Assembly: GCA_030248195.1 (NCBI GenBank)
Contig: JASAND010015516.1
Span: 1 to 64,000, forward strand
Source: Trissonchulus latispiculum
Taxonomy: Eukaryota > Nematoda > Enoplea > Enoplida > Ironidae
Reading direction: 5' to 3'
Length of the DNA stretch: 64,000 nt
The position numbers and the translations under genes are program-made. Below are positions 33,754-44,527 of the stretch, one piece after another (position 1 is the first letter of the stretch; each line of letters begins with the position of its first letter). The notes under the pieces are model-generated. The model ran no database searches and was not told the DNA's origin. It saw nothing but the letters and a program-made list of their open reading frames with translations.

Positions 33754-34144
33754 TATGTGTATGTTCCTTCTAAGTTTAAAAAGAAGATCAGGCAAACTGT
33801 GATATTGTAATAAGTCTCGTCTTAAGTACTTAAAGAAAAGGAAGACTATAACTAATTAGACTTAAAGGAGACTTTCTTTCTATTCGAATTATAATGCTAA
33901 CAATTTAAATCGAATGCAGTGATTTTACTAAGACAGAATTTATATCAGAACAATTTATATATGAAAAAAAAGTTCAAAGGTTTCGTAGAATTCGTTAATC
34001 CTGGTGGTCCGTCTTCAGGTCTTTTCCTTAAGCGTTAATCATGGAGCTCCTGCAACACAAAAACAAATGTATATATATATGTATTTTTAACGTACTGTGT
34101 TTGGATATTAATATATATACAACTGACAAAGTATTAGACTAGAT

Positions 34145-36260
34145 GTCAACAGTTGTAGTGTAGAATAGTCTTGTTTCTTTTCCTGTTGCTCCTGCTGATG
34201 TTGAATTTTATTTGCCGGAAATCTCGTCAAGTTGTCAAGTTTGTTTACAGGACACTGTTTTCTGATGTCCTGTTTTGTTTTCTCCTTTCCTGATAAAGTC
34301 AAGTTTTGTCAAGGTTGATGTATGTGTGCAGGAAGTGAGTACAGGTCAAAGAGGAAAAGGAGAAAACGAAAGGACAAAGAGGAAAAGGAGAAAAGGATAA
34401 ATGATAACAGTTGAAAACTTTGGTGACAATTCTAAGTAGGAGTTTAGTTAATGCATTACGGTAAAGAGATACTGAAAATACTGTGAAGAAGTTTGTAGTG
34501 TAGAATAGTCTTGTTTGTTTTCCTGTTGCTCCTGCTGATGTTGGATTTTATTTGCCGGAAATCTCGTCAAGTTGTCAAGTTTGTTTACAGGACACTGTTT
34601 TCTGATGTCCTGTTTTGTTGTTTCCTTTCTTGACAAAGTCAAGTTTTGTCAAGGTTGATGTATGTGTGCAGGAAGTGAGTACAGGTCAAAGAGGAAAAGG
34701 AGAAAACGAAAGGACAAAGAGGAAAAGGAGAAAAGGAAAAAGGAAAAATGATAACAGTTGAAAACTTTGGTGACAATTCTAAGTAGGAGTTTAGTTAATG
34801 CATTACGGTAAAGACATACTGAAAATACTGTGAAGAAGTTTGTAGTGTAGAATTGTCTGTTTTCTTTCCCTGTTGCTCCTGCTGATGTTGAATTTTATTT
34901 GCCGGAAATCTCGTCAAGTTGTCAAGTTTGTTTACAGGACACTGTTTTCTGATGTCCTGTTTTGTTTTCTCCTTTCTTGACAAAGTCAAGTTTTGTCAAG
35001 GTTGATGTATGTGTGCAGGAAGTGAGTACCGGGCAAAGAGGAAAAGGATACGGCAAAACTTTAGTCCGTGAATATGTCCAAATGGGTCCATGAGGGCAGT
35101 TAGCATCAGGAAAACAGCTTTACGAAAGGACAAAGAGGAAATGGAGAAAAGGACTGAAAATACTGTGAAGAAGTTTGTAGTGTAGAATAGTCTTGTTTGT
35201 TTTCCTGTTGCTCCTGCTGATGTTGGATTTTATTTGCCGGAAATCTCGTCAAGTTGTCAAGTTTGTTTACAGGACACTGTTTTCTGATGTCCTGTTTTGT
35301 TTTCTCCTTTCTTGACAAAGTCAAGTTTTGTCAAGGTTGATGTATGTGTGCAGGAAGTGAGTACCGGGCAAAGAGGAAAAGGATACGGCAAAACTTTAGT
35401 CCGTGAATATGTCCAAATGGGTCCATGAGGGCAGTTAGCATCAGGAAAACAGCTTTACGAAAGGACAAAGAGGAAATGGAGAAAAGGAAAAATGATAACA
35501 GTTGAAAACTTTGGTGGCAATTCTAAATAGGAGTTTGGTTAATGCTTTACGGTAAAGACATACTGAAAATACTGTGAAGAAGTTTGTAGTGTAGAATAGT
35601 CTTGTTTGTTTTCCTGTTGCTCCTGCTGATGTTGGATTTTATTGGCCGGAAATCTCGTCAAGTTGTCAAGTTTGTTTACAGGACACTGTTTTCTGATGTC
35701 CTGTTTTGTTTTCTGTTATCTTGACTTTGTCAAGTTTTGTCAAGGTTGGTGTATGTGTGCAGGAAGTGAGTACAGGTCAAAGAGGAAAAAGAGAAAAGGA
35801 AAAATGATGCATTACGGTAAACACATACTGAAACTCTAAAACAACTCCAGCTTTTCGAAGTTGACTGACAACGTCTTGAATGCAGACATCAATTTCCTCG
35901 GAACTTGTTGTATGGCAAAACTTTAGTCTGTGAATATGTCCAAATGCGTCCATGAGACCAGTTAGCATCAGGAAAACAACTTGACTAAACAAGCAAATGT
36001 GAACTAAAAAAGAAACGTCTTTTCCTATTCCTTCTATTAATAGAGGCAACTGTGAAGAAGTTTGTAGTGTAGAATAGTGTGTTTTCTTTTCCTGTTGCTC
36101 CTGCTGATGTTGGATTTTAATTGCCGGAAATCTCGTCTAGTTGTCAAGTTTGTTTACAGGACACTGTTTTCTGATGTCCTGTTTTGTTTTCTCTTTTGTT
36201 GACAATATAAAGTTTTGTCAAGGTTTGTGTATGTGTGCAGGAAGTGGGTACAGGTCAACT
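34145..36260. repeat. Tandem array of about 340-bp units
   Basis: Six units start with TTGTAGTGTAGAATAG-type sequence at about 34153, 34493, 34840, 35175, 35584 and 36062; spacings are 340, 347, 335, 409 and 478 bp. Each contains TGTTGCTCCTGCTGATG, GCCGGAAATCTCGTC and an 8-bp-stem hairpin ACAGGACA...TGTCCTGT (34247-34273 in the first unit). The larger spacings reflect extra inserted blocks, including copies of an exon-like segment. Open minus-strand frames of 64-72 codons in each unit are products of the repeat. Confidence 0.9.
35829..36003 (-). CDS. Probable internal exon of an unrecognised gene
   Basis: The minus strand shows TTTCTTTTTTAG at the acceptor (36005-36004), 175 bp of open frame, and a GTATGT donor (35828). 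It reads HICLFSQVVFLMLTGLMD then FGHIHRLKFCHTTSSEEID and ends VSQLRKAGVVLEF: an amphipathic, helix-rich sequence with normal amino-acid balance, unlike the flanking repeats. No family was recognised. Parts are copied in the nearby array: 35047-35125 and 35385-35460 repeat the first half, and 36262-36300 repeats the last part. Confidence 0.5.
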
Positions 36261-39200
36261 GAAAGTCTAAAACAACTCCAGCTTTTCGAAGTTGACTGAC
36301 AAAAATGGAAAATACCTTGACTGATCAGAAAGTTTGAAGTGATTCAGTTAGGAGAAAATCCCTTTTGAAATATTTTGATATACAATTTCGCTTGTGACAA
36401 AATCCCTTTTTCAGTATTTTTCCGTTAAGAGGTTATGGGATTAGTAGTGTCTATTGTGCACCGTGCATAAAAGAATTGATTTATGCAAATTAGGTTTTTG
36501 AGGCGTAAGTGTATAGTGTAGATTAGGCTTCCTGTGTCCTGTTCTCCTGCTGGTGTTGATTTTTATTCACCGGTTTTGTCGTCTAGTTGTCAAGTTTGTT
36601 TACAGGACACTGTTTTCTTATGTCCTGTTTTTTCTTCTCTTATGTTGACTTTGTCAAGGTTTGTCAAGGTGTGCTTTCTGGCGCATAGTTGTGTTAAGGG
36701 GTGGGTAGCAAAAACTCCGACTAAAAATTTGGGTAACCCCGTCCTCTGTTTTTCTTTTTATGCAGTCCCACCGTCCGTGTCCAAATATTAGCAATCCATT
36801 CCCTCATTTTTTCTGGTTTTTGCTGTCCTCTCCCAGAGTTCTGTCAAAAAATTGCATAGAATAGAAAATTTTAGAGGATTCCCTTTCTTTCCTTTTTTTT
36901 CTGATTTTTACTGTCCCCTTCCAGATTTTTGTCAAAAAATTGAATAAAATTGAAAATTTTATAGGATTCGCCTATTTTGCTTTCTTCTTCACTATCTTCT
37001 TCAACTAGCGATTTTGGTCAAAAAATTGCATAAAATCGAAAATTTAGAGGATGCGTGTAATTTTCGACAGTGTACAGAAGTAATAATGAAAAGACCGTGA
37101 TAAAAAAGAGAAATGTGAAGTAAGTTGACTTGGCTATACAGCTCACTGTGAAGAAAGTTTGTAGTGTGTACAGGTGCAACAGGAAAAAAAGCAAGTTGAA
37201 AATATTTTGATTGAACAGAAAGTGTGAGTTAAGAACTAAGTTTGGCTGCCACTGTGAAGTAATTTTTTTTGTTGTTTGTCGAAAATGAAATTTTGTGGAA
37301 TAAAATATATGAAAAATAAAAAATTTGTAAAATAATAAAATTAATCAAAAATACATAACGAGATGATTTGGTTATGAAATAATGGGTTATATACTGCTGA
37401 ATGTTTTTCGGCTTTTTTCGTTTAATGATTCAGTTACGACAAAGTCCCTTTTGAAATATTTTGAAATACTATTTCGCTTATGACAAAATCCCTTTCTCAG
37501 TATTTTTCCATTAAGAAGTTAAGGCATTAGTAGTGTCTATTGTGCACAGTGTATAAAAGAATTGATTTATGCAAATTAGGTTTTTGAATGTTTACTGCCT
37601 TTTAGCGTTGTCTACTTGTTTTAAACTGGTTTGTCCTGTTTGAAGAGAAACAATAAGGTTAAGATTGTTAGGTTACAGTGTCCTGTAATCAAAATTATTT
37701 CTACAAGCAGTTTACAGGATTCTGCAACAGTTGTCAAATAGAAGAGCAACAGGAAAATAATATAGAGAAAAGTGAATTTGTTCCTTGTGTGTTGAAAATA
37801 AAGGAAGAGAATATGTAAAGAAGAAGTTGTCGTCTAAGAAGAACAAGTTTATACTTACTGTGATGATTATACGGTTGCTAAAACTTTATGAAAGCTTACC
37901 CTTGTTGGTCATCGTCATCATCTGGACGCCTGCCTCTGCGTTTCTTTTTGCGAAACGGGCGGTCTTCAGAGTCATCGGATACAATGAAATTGGCCAGACT
38001 ATTATCCGTTTCCGTGCTACAAAAAAAGAAAGTAACAGTCTTAATGAAAATAACGAATAGTAACTGAAAGTTACGATGAAAAATTGGAAAACAAGGCTAA
38101 AAAACGAAAAATAACCAAATTTTAGTCGTCAAGGAAGAGAATATGTGAAGAAGAAGTTGTCGTGTGTATTAAAAGTTTATACATAGTGTGATGAGTACAC
38201 GGTTCTTAACACTTTAAAAAAGCTTGTACTTCCTGCCGCATAGGGGAGCGAAGACCCCCACCAAAATTTGGCAAGCCCCGCTATTTTGGCACCCCCCTTC
38301 CTAATATTTTTCAGATTTTTGCTGCCTCCTCGCAGCTTTTTGGTCAAAAAATTGCATAAAATCGAAAATAGCAAGTCGAAAATAGTTTGACTGAAGAGGA
38401 ACTGTGAAGTAAGTTTGTAGTGTAGAATAGGCTTCTTTGTTTTCGTGTTGCTCGTGTTGATAGAAGCAACTGAGGAGTAAGTTTGTAGTGTAGATTAGTC
38501 TTCCTGTTTTCCTGTTGGTCCTGCTGGTGTTGATTTTTATTTGGCGGTAATGTCGTCTAGTTGTCAAGTTTGTTTACAGGACACTGTTTTCTCTTGTCCT
38601 GTTTTTTCTTCTCTTTTGTTGACCTGGTCAGGTTTTGTCAAGGTGTGCTTCCTGCCGCATAGGTGTGTTAGGGGGGCGGGGAGCGAAGACGCCCACCAAA
38701 ATTTGGCAAATCCCGCCTACAGTTTCTTTTTTTGCAGCCCACCCCGTCCCTGACCAAATTTTGGCAACCCATTTCCCCATTTTTTTCTGATTTTTGCTAT
38801 CCCCTACCAGATTTTTGCCAAAAAAATTGCATAAAATCGAAAATTTTAGAGGTTTCCCATTTTGCTTCAACCACCATCTTAAATCTGCAAAAACATTTTT
38901 CATTGCAAAAATTACGCAAAATAGAAAGTTGACGAAAATTTTTTCTCCATCCTCTACACTTTTCCGTGTGTTAGAGGGGCGGGGAGCAAATACCACCACC
39001 AAAATTTGGCAGAGCCCCCTCATTCTTTTTCATTTGCTGCCCCCGTGAGAGATTTTTGGGCAAATTTTGGCATCTACCTTACCCATTTTTTCTGATTTTT
39101 GCTGCCCTGTCCCAGGTTTGGGCCAAAAAATTGCTTAAAATCGAAAATTTAGAGGATGCGTATAGTTTGGAAGTTTGGACAGTGTACAGAAGCAATAATG

Positions 39201-40310
39201 AAAACAGCTTGATTAAAAAGACAAATGTGAAGTAAGTTGGCTTGACTATACAGGTCACTGTGAAGTAAGTTTGTAGTGTGTACAGGTGCAACAGGAAAAA
39301 AAGCAAGTGGAAAATACCTTGACTGAACAGAAAGTTTGAAGTAAGAACTAAGTTTGGCTGCCACTGTGAAGTAAGTTTATTTTTGTTGGTGGACAAATGT
39401 GTATAAATGAATTGATTTATGCAAATTAGGTTTTTGAATCTTTAGATTTTCTGCCGTTTAAAGTTGTCTACCTTTGAAAAACCTGTATCGAAAGGAATTA
39501 CTCTTGAAAGTCGAAGTTACGCCCAAAATTTAAAAATTTTTGGCTAAAGAAAGGAAAATTTCATTACTGGTGCGAGCTTATAATGCTGAAATTCCGCATA
39601 ACAGGAGGCCGAGAAGAAAATAGTAAATTTGATGTGTTGGTGAAAGTTAAAGGATGAAAAACAATTGTGATAGAGTGGTTAAAGTCGTCTAGCTGTCAAG
39701 TTGTGTTAATTTTGTTTACAGGACCATCTATGGTTTAGTGTTTCAGTTATGAGAAAGTCCCTATTGAAACAAAAATACAGGATATAAATTCTATGATTTA
39801 CTATTTCAGTTATGAGAAAGTCCCCTTTTCAGTATTTTTCTATCAACAGGTTGTGGGATTAGTATTTTTGATTGCGCACAATATAATGTGTATAAATGCG
39901 TTGATTTATGCAAATTAGGTTTTTGAATGTTTACACTGTCTGCCTTTTAAAGTTGTCTGCCTTCGAAAAACCGGTTTGCATAGAGTGCTAAGTATATGAT
40001 GATTATACGAAAAACTAGAATAATGCTCTCATGAGAAAGAAAAAGTTTACCCTTGTTAAATAACAGTGTCCTGTAAACAAAATTAACAGAACTTGACAGC
40101 TAGAGCATTTTACAGCTACAATAACATCAGAAACTACAGGAGCAACAGGAAAAGAGTGAAGAGACAAGGAAGTTCTATATGTTCTCTAAACTACGTATGT
40201 GCCGGTCGAACTGATTTATATACATTCCTTTTTGGATTGCAACAACAACAAAAAGGAGGAACAGAAGAAGAAAACAAGAACCTGACGAAACGTTGATACC
40301 AAGTGCTTGT
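36261..40310. repeat. Mosaic of amplified repeat modules
   Basis: Several modules recur. GATTTATGCAAATTAGG occurs at about 36476, 37563, 39413 and 39902. TGTGACAAAATCCCTTT-type blocks precede it. The CACCAAAATTTGGCAA module recurs at about 38256, 38692 and 38996. Diverged copies of the 340-bp unit lie near 36510, 38415 and 38483. AACAGTGTCCTGTAAACAAAATTAAC at 40063-40090 is an inverted copy of the unit's hairpin region. Frames here are repeat-derived except the exon at 37900-38016. Confidence 0.75.
37900..38016 (-). CDS. Probable 117-bp internal exon, acidic-basic nuclear-type segment
   Basis: The minus strand shows a strong acceptor (CTTTCTTTTTTTGTAG ending at 38017), an open 117-bp segment of symmetric phase, and a consensus donor GG|GTAAGC at 37899. 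The translation contains DNSLANFIVSDDSEDRPF, then RKKKRRGRR, then DDDDDQQ. FIV followed by acidic residues and a basic cluster is common in chromatin and DNA-repair proteins and could include a nuclear localisation signal. No specific protein is recognised. It may belong to the same minus-strand gene as 35829-36003, but the phases require at least one exon between them. Confidence 0.55.
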
Positions 40311-41375
40311 GAGATCCAAAAAATGTTTTGGGGAAAACTGAAAAATTCTTAATTTTGCAAAAAATCGCCCTAAATTTTGAAATTTTTCTAAAAATATGCA
40401 ATTTTTCCTCAAATTCTTTTAAACTTGCGACTTTGTATTACTATTATAAGACATGAGTAGCTTACTTATCAATTGCAAAATAAATTATGAGAAAATCCCT
40501 AATCCTGCAGTTAGTGTTAGTTTGTGATATCCGCTTGTCTAGTCTAGGCATGTTGTGATATGCAAATTAGTTTTGTCAACCCAACCTTAAGAGTCGTAAT
40601 TTCTGTTTGTCAATATTTATGTCTCCACAAGTAAGCACGTAACACAACCAGGAAGCTAATGTTTCTATGCACATTGTTGGGTAAATAAGATTCCAAAAGC
40701 CGCTGCATACTGTATAAACCACGTACATGCAAGTGGTGTACGTGTACGTACCAATTATTCCCACGAGGAGCATCCTAGGACAGAAGAGAGGGCTGTTGGG
40801 GCTGTGGTGCCTCGCCACTGCAATCATACACCGTGCAGGGAGCGGTCAGCTGGGCTGCGCTAACCTTTGTCTACCCCAACAGTCATAGGAAAGTCTGACC
40901 AAAAAATGTAGAAAGCGAAGTTGTTTTCTTTATATCTCGAAAACGCTTCAAGATAGCTACCACGAAGTGTGTATTTTCTGATCCGAACTAATGAGATCTT
41001 TCTTTTCGTCAAAATTTTTTCTGAAATTTCCCGTGCGATTTCAAAGGGTGCCGCTTCTATATGTCCAGAAACGTTGGTACATGGTACCACAGCAATTTTT
41101 TCAGGAAAATTTTTCCCTTGTCTGAAAGTCCTACACAGCAAATTTCAATTTTTTGGTTGCAAATTGCGCGAGTTATTCCATTTTTTCGATAATCCAAATT
41201 CTTTGATGTTTGCCGCTTTTTCGACTTTGAGTGGCTACTACTCGTGACTCGCACAGTGGCAAAATTTTTTCGATTAGGTTTTCAGGACCGCCTAGGTGTC
41301 ATCTTAGACATGATATGTGGTATTTCAAAATTTGAGTCGAATTCGAAAACTACCATTTTTTGACGAATATATAAT
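40311..41375. other. Unassigned AT-rich stretch
   Basis: Overlapping frames on both strands (about 90 codons near 40860-41250) show no recognised motif. No splice-bounded exon was found. Confidence 0.4.
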
Positions 41376-42032
41376 CAAGAGTACATAATATAAGAGTATG
41401 AAACTCTTACACTAGCATGTACAAATCATGCTAGGTATGCTCGGTTCATTAACTCGGAACCACCCCCCGTAACTTCCGGGGGGGGGTCCCACTTTGCACT
41501 AATTACACGCTTAATATAAGCGTGTGTCTGCTCGCTTATTGGCCCATTAGCCTAAGGCTTACTGTAGGTAATTTATTAGTTATTTTAATTAAGTAATTAT
41601 AACTTTAATTAGTTTACTATAATCAAAAAACTAATTCGACAACTTCGTAGCATTTTTCCGCTGTTTCCAACGATATAAAAATTGTTGCACAATACTAAAA
41701 TTTGCAGGAATGTAGTGTGCAACAATTTTTATATCATTGGAAAGAGCGGAAAAAATGGTACAAAGTTGTCGAATTAGTTTTTTGATTATACTAAACTAAT
41801 TAAAGTTATAATTAATTAATTAAAAATAACTAATAAATTACCTACAGTAAGCCTTAGGCTAATGGGCCAATAAGCGAGCAGACACACGCTTATATTAAGC
41901 GTGTAATTAGTGCAAAGTGGGACCCCCCCCGGAAGTTACGGGGGGTGGTCCCGAGTTAATGAACCGAGCATACCTAGCATGATTTGTGCATGCTAGTGTA
42001 ACAGTTTCTTACTCTTATATTATGTACTCTTG
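41376..42032. mobile_element. MITE family C, long copy (657 bp)
   Basis: CAAGAGTACATAATATAAG at the left is the inverted form of the right end. Pairing continues through CTAGCATG, GGTATGCTCGGTTCATTAA, the C-run, ACACGCTTA and AAAAACTAATTCGACAA, so nearly the whole element is a palindrome with a small centre near 41705. It is the best-preserved of the three copies in the window. Confidence 0.9.
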
Positions 42033-42084
42033 ATATAATTTCGGCATGGCGATTCTAGCAAAAGTGAGTTCTCATAGCATAATC

Positions 42085-42362
42085 ATAAAGTTCAACCTGA
42101 GTAAAATCCAACGATATAAACCATAAAGTTCAACCTGAGTAAAATCCAACGATATAAACCTTTCGTGGCTACGAATTGCGCCAGCAATGAATTTTTAAAC
42201 AATTTCCCTTATTTCAGCTGGTTTTTGGCTGTCTATGATGTTGTCGTTGATTTCCTGAATCAGTGTCAACTACCAAAAACCAGCTGAACTAAGTCAAACT
42301 GTTTAAAAATTCATTGCTGGCGCAATATAAGACGTAGCCGCGAAAACATTTTATCGTTGGAT
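42085..42362. mobile_element. Foldback with tandem 38-bp duplication at one end
   Basis: Two exact 38-bp copies beginning CATAAAGTTCAACCTG lie at 42085-42122 and 42123-42160. The second copy's end (ATCCAACGAT) starts an inverted repeat: GCGCCAGCAATGAATTTTT and CAGCTGGTTTTTGG pair with their complements up to 42362. Confidence 0.8.
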
Positions 42363-42510
42363 ACAGCTCGGATACCACCCCCCCACTAGAATAAGCCCAG
42401 ACGACTACGGTGTATATACTGTACGTGGTAAACTCTAATCGAAGTTTTCTCTAAAGTAAAAGTCAAGTCTCAAAAACGTAAAAACATTTTTAGTGCACTG
42501 CTTTTTCAGA

Positions 42511-43608
42511 TTAAGGGGGGCTACTAAAAAAGACTTGCCCCAACTTTGTCCGATTGGCCTACATTTTGGCGAAGATATAGAGAATGAGTGTGGTCAAAAA
42601 AATATCGGGTACTGCGATCTTAGCCGCCTTCCAGCCATGTGCAGCCATCGCGTTTATGTGCCCGCCCCCCCATTTTCCGCAACTACCAACATAATTAATT
42701 AAAAATTTCTACTGACTGCTAGGCCCAAGCTTAAAAGCTGCCATGACTTGGCACATATGTCCCTAACTGCAGAAAAATACTAGATGTCTGTATCCTATCT
42801 GCATCTATTAAGGGAATTACTCGTCAAAGTTGAAGTTTCGGCAAAAATTTAAAAAGTTTTGGCTAACGAAAGGAAAATTTTATAACAGGTGTGAGCTATA
42901 CGGCTGTAATTTGGCATAAAAGGAGGCCCTATAGGAGTACTCATTTGCGCCAAATGGCAAGAAATTCTAGCGCGTGAAAAAATTTTTATGTCAACTTTAA
43001 TCCTCAAAAATTTCCAAAAACACCATTTTCAGTCTGTCGGATCCTGTGTGGAGGCTTTCTGCAGCCATAGAAGTCGAAACCTTCACTAATCGAGCTGAAA
43101 TCTTTTGTGGGGGTCTTTTCCACCTCGCTGAGTTCAAATATCTCAACAAACTTTAATTTCAAAAAATTAGATTTTTTCGATTTCTGGGGTACCATTGCTC
43201 AAAAAAGGCGTTTTTGGAAATTTTTTAAGTTAATTTAAATTTTCCTTTCGTTAGCCAAAAATTTTTAAGTTTTTGCCGAAACTTCGGCTTTGAAGAGTTG
43301 TTTCCTTAGATGCAGATAAGATACAGACATCTAGTATTTTTTCAGCAGGTAGGGACATTGTGCCAAATCATATTGGCGAATGGCAGCTTTGTAGCTTGGG
43401 CCTAGCAGTCAGTAGAAGTTTTTAATTAATTATGTTGCTAGTTGCGGAAAATGGGGGGTGGGGCATATAAACGCGACGGCTGCACATGGCTGGAAGGCAG
43501 CTAAGATCTCAGTACCCGATATTTTTGACCACACCCATGCTCTATATCCTCGCCAAAAGTAGGGCCATCGGACAAAGTCGGGGCAAACCTTTAGTAGCCC
43601 CCCCTTAA
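42511..43608. mobile_element. TTAA-flanked foldback, 1.1 kb
   Basis: TTAA followed by GGGGGGCTACTAAA begins the left arm (42511), and TTTAGTAGCCCCCCC followed by TTAA ends the right arm (43605-43608). The arms of about 400 bp pair throughout (GCATCTATTAAGG, TACTAGATGTCTGTATC, GCTAGGCCCAAGC) with a unique centre near 42945-43200. No transposase. The end resembles the foldback at 5559-6288 (TTAA plus G-run). Confidence 0.85.
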
Positions 43609-43832
43609 GCTCTAAATTGTAAACAGCATCGCAAAATCGCAAAATGTCAGTTTCATTTAAGACGAACATTTGTACAAGCCAATCAATACAACAAGTTTAT
43701 CTTGTACATATACGTACTTTAAAATTTGGCCAAAGATTCCATAACACGGGATGTGATAGGGCCATCCAACGGTACAGGTCCAAATGATACTCATCGTTGG
43801 TGGGGTGGGAAGCCACTGATAACCATCAAACC

Positions 43833-44272
43833 CTAACATGACACAAAATTAATATGCACGTAAAAAACCAACTTTGTTTGTATTTTTGAACTGGTCCACT
43901 CTATCAGTATCAAACAGAAATAAGAAAAAAGAAAGAAGAAAAAAGTAATGTACCATCTCAAGATCAGAGAAATTCTATACCTCTTGCGGGACTCGAACCC
44001 ATGATCTTTTGCGCACAAGGCAACGGCCCGGCCGACTGAGCTACGGAGGCACAATTGTTGGAATTCGTGATCTGAATGCACATCACATCAAAAATCATTT
44101 TCAATCTCCACTTCCAGGTGTCTGAATGCTAATAACTTTGCTTTCCTGTAAACATTTTACGCAAAAAAGCAAAAACAATCTACCAATTAATTTGCTGTAG
44201 CTTTAATTTTAGAACACTGCACAAAAAATAAAACTAAATCCCCAAAAGGGCGGGGGGGGTAGAACCTCTCAC
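43833..44272 (-). other. Intron inside the MOGS fragment
   Basis: The 440-bp intron starts GTGAGA and ends TGTTAG on the minus strand. It contains a tRNA-like sequence (43978-44050) and a pyrimidine-rich tail. Confidence 0.7.
43978..44050 (-). tRNA. tRNA-like sequence, probably a SINE head or pseudo-tRNA
   Basis: The minus strand reads GCCTCCGTAGCTCAGTCGG, an anticodon loop CTTGTGC (anticodon TGT if intact), and GGGTTCGAGTCCC. These fit A and B boxes of RNA polymerase III. The D and T arms pair. The anticodon stem has one mismatch and the acceptor stem two plus a wobble. It is followed by an unrelated body and a T/C-rich tail, as in tRNA-derived SINEs. A functional tRNA-Thr is less likely. 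Confidence 0.5.
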
Positions 44273-44527
44273 CTGAAGTCAACGTTTATGGATTCAGTTC
44301 CCGGTTGGTGGTATAGTTACGACCCCGCCATCGATAGCTGGCTTCGACCGGGCCGGACTGCGAAGCGTTCAACCATCGGAACCAGGTAGCCAGGCGGGAT
44401 AGGCCTGAGCAAAGAACCCACGATGTTGGGCCATAAAGTCCGTGTCGGCCAAAATTTCGCGCAGCAGCAGGAAAAACATGGGCGGATTGGCATAGGAATT
44501 GCGCTGAATCACAAATTCTGGTGGGAC

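Larger units (their letters stand above)
43718..44527 (-). pseudogene. MOGS: ER glucosidase I (MOGS, GH63), two-exon fragment
   Basis: MOGS is the ER enzyme that removes the outermost alpha-1,2 glucose from N-glycan precursors. Exon 1 of the fragment (44527-44273) follows an acceptor TTTTATAG and encodes VPPEFVIQRNSYANPP, then TWFRWLNASQSGP, SYRWRGR and ELNP. It ends at a CAG|GTGAGA donor. Exon 2 (43832-43718) encodes ASHPTNDEYHLDLYRWMAL and ends at a GTACGT donor. Order and motifs match the GH63 catalytic domain. Lesions: a one-base loss near the CCC at 44396-44398, a TAA at 44288-44286, and a one-base loss near 43814. Upstream exons are not found, and a foldback element lies just downstream. 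Introns are kept, so this is not a processed copy. Assembly errors could explain the indels but less easily all three lesions. Confidence 0.75.

Noticed and set aside
34108..35324. Repeated minus-strand 64-72 codon frames as a gene family
   Set aside because: They lie in consecutive repeat units in the same place and reflect repeat amplification, with no start context or domain.
34145..36260. CRISPR array
   Set aside because: Units are about 340 bp, vary in length and lack short repeats with unique spacers; setting is eukaryotic.
43833..44081. Minus-strand frame across the tRNA-like sequence as a protein
   Set aside because: It translates tRNA-like and intron sequence and has no protein features.
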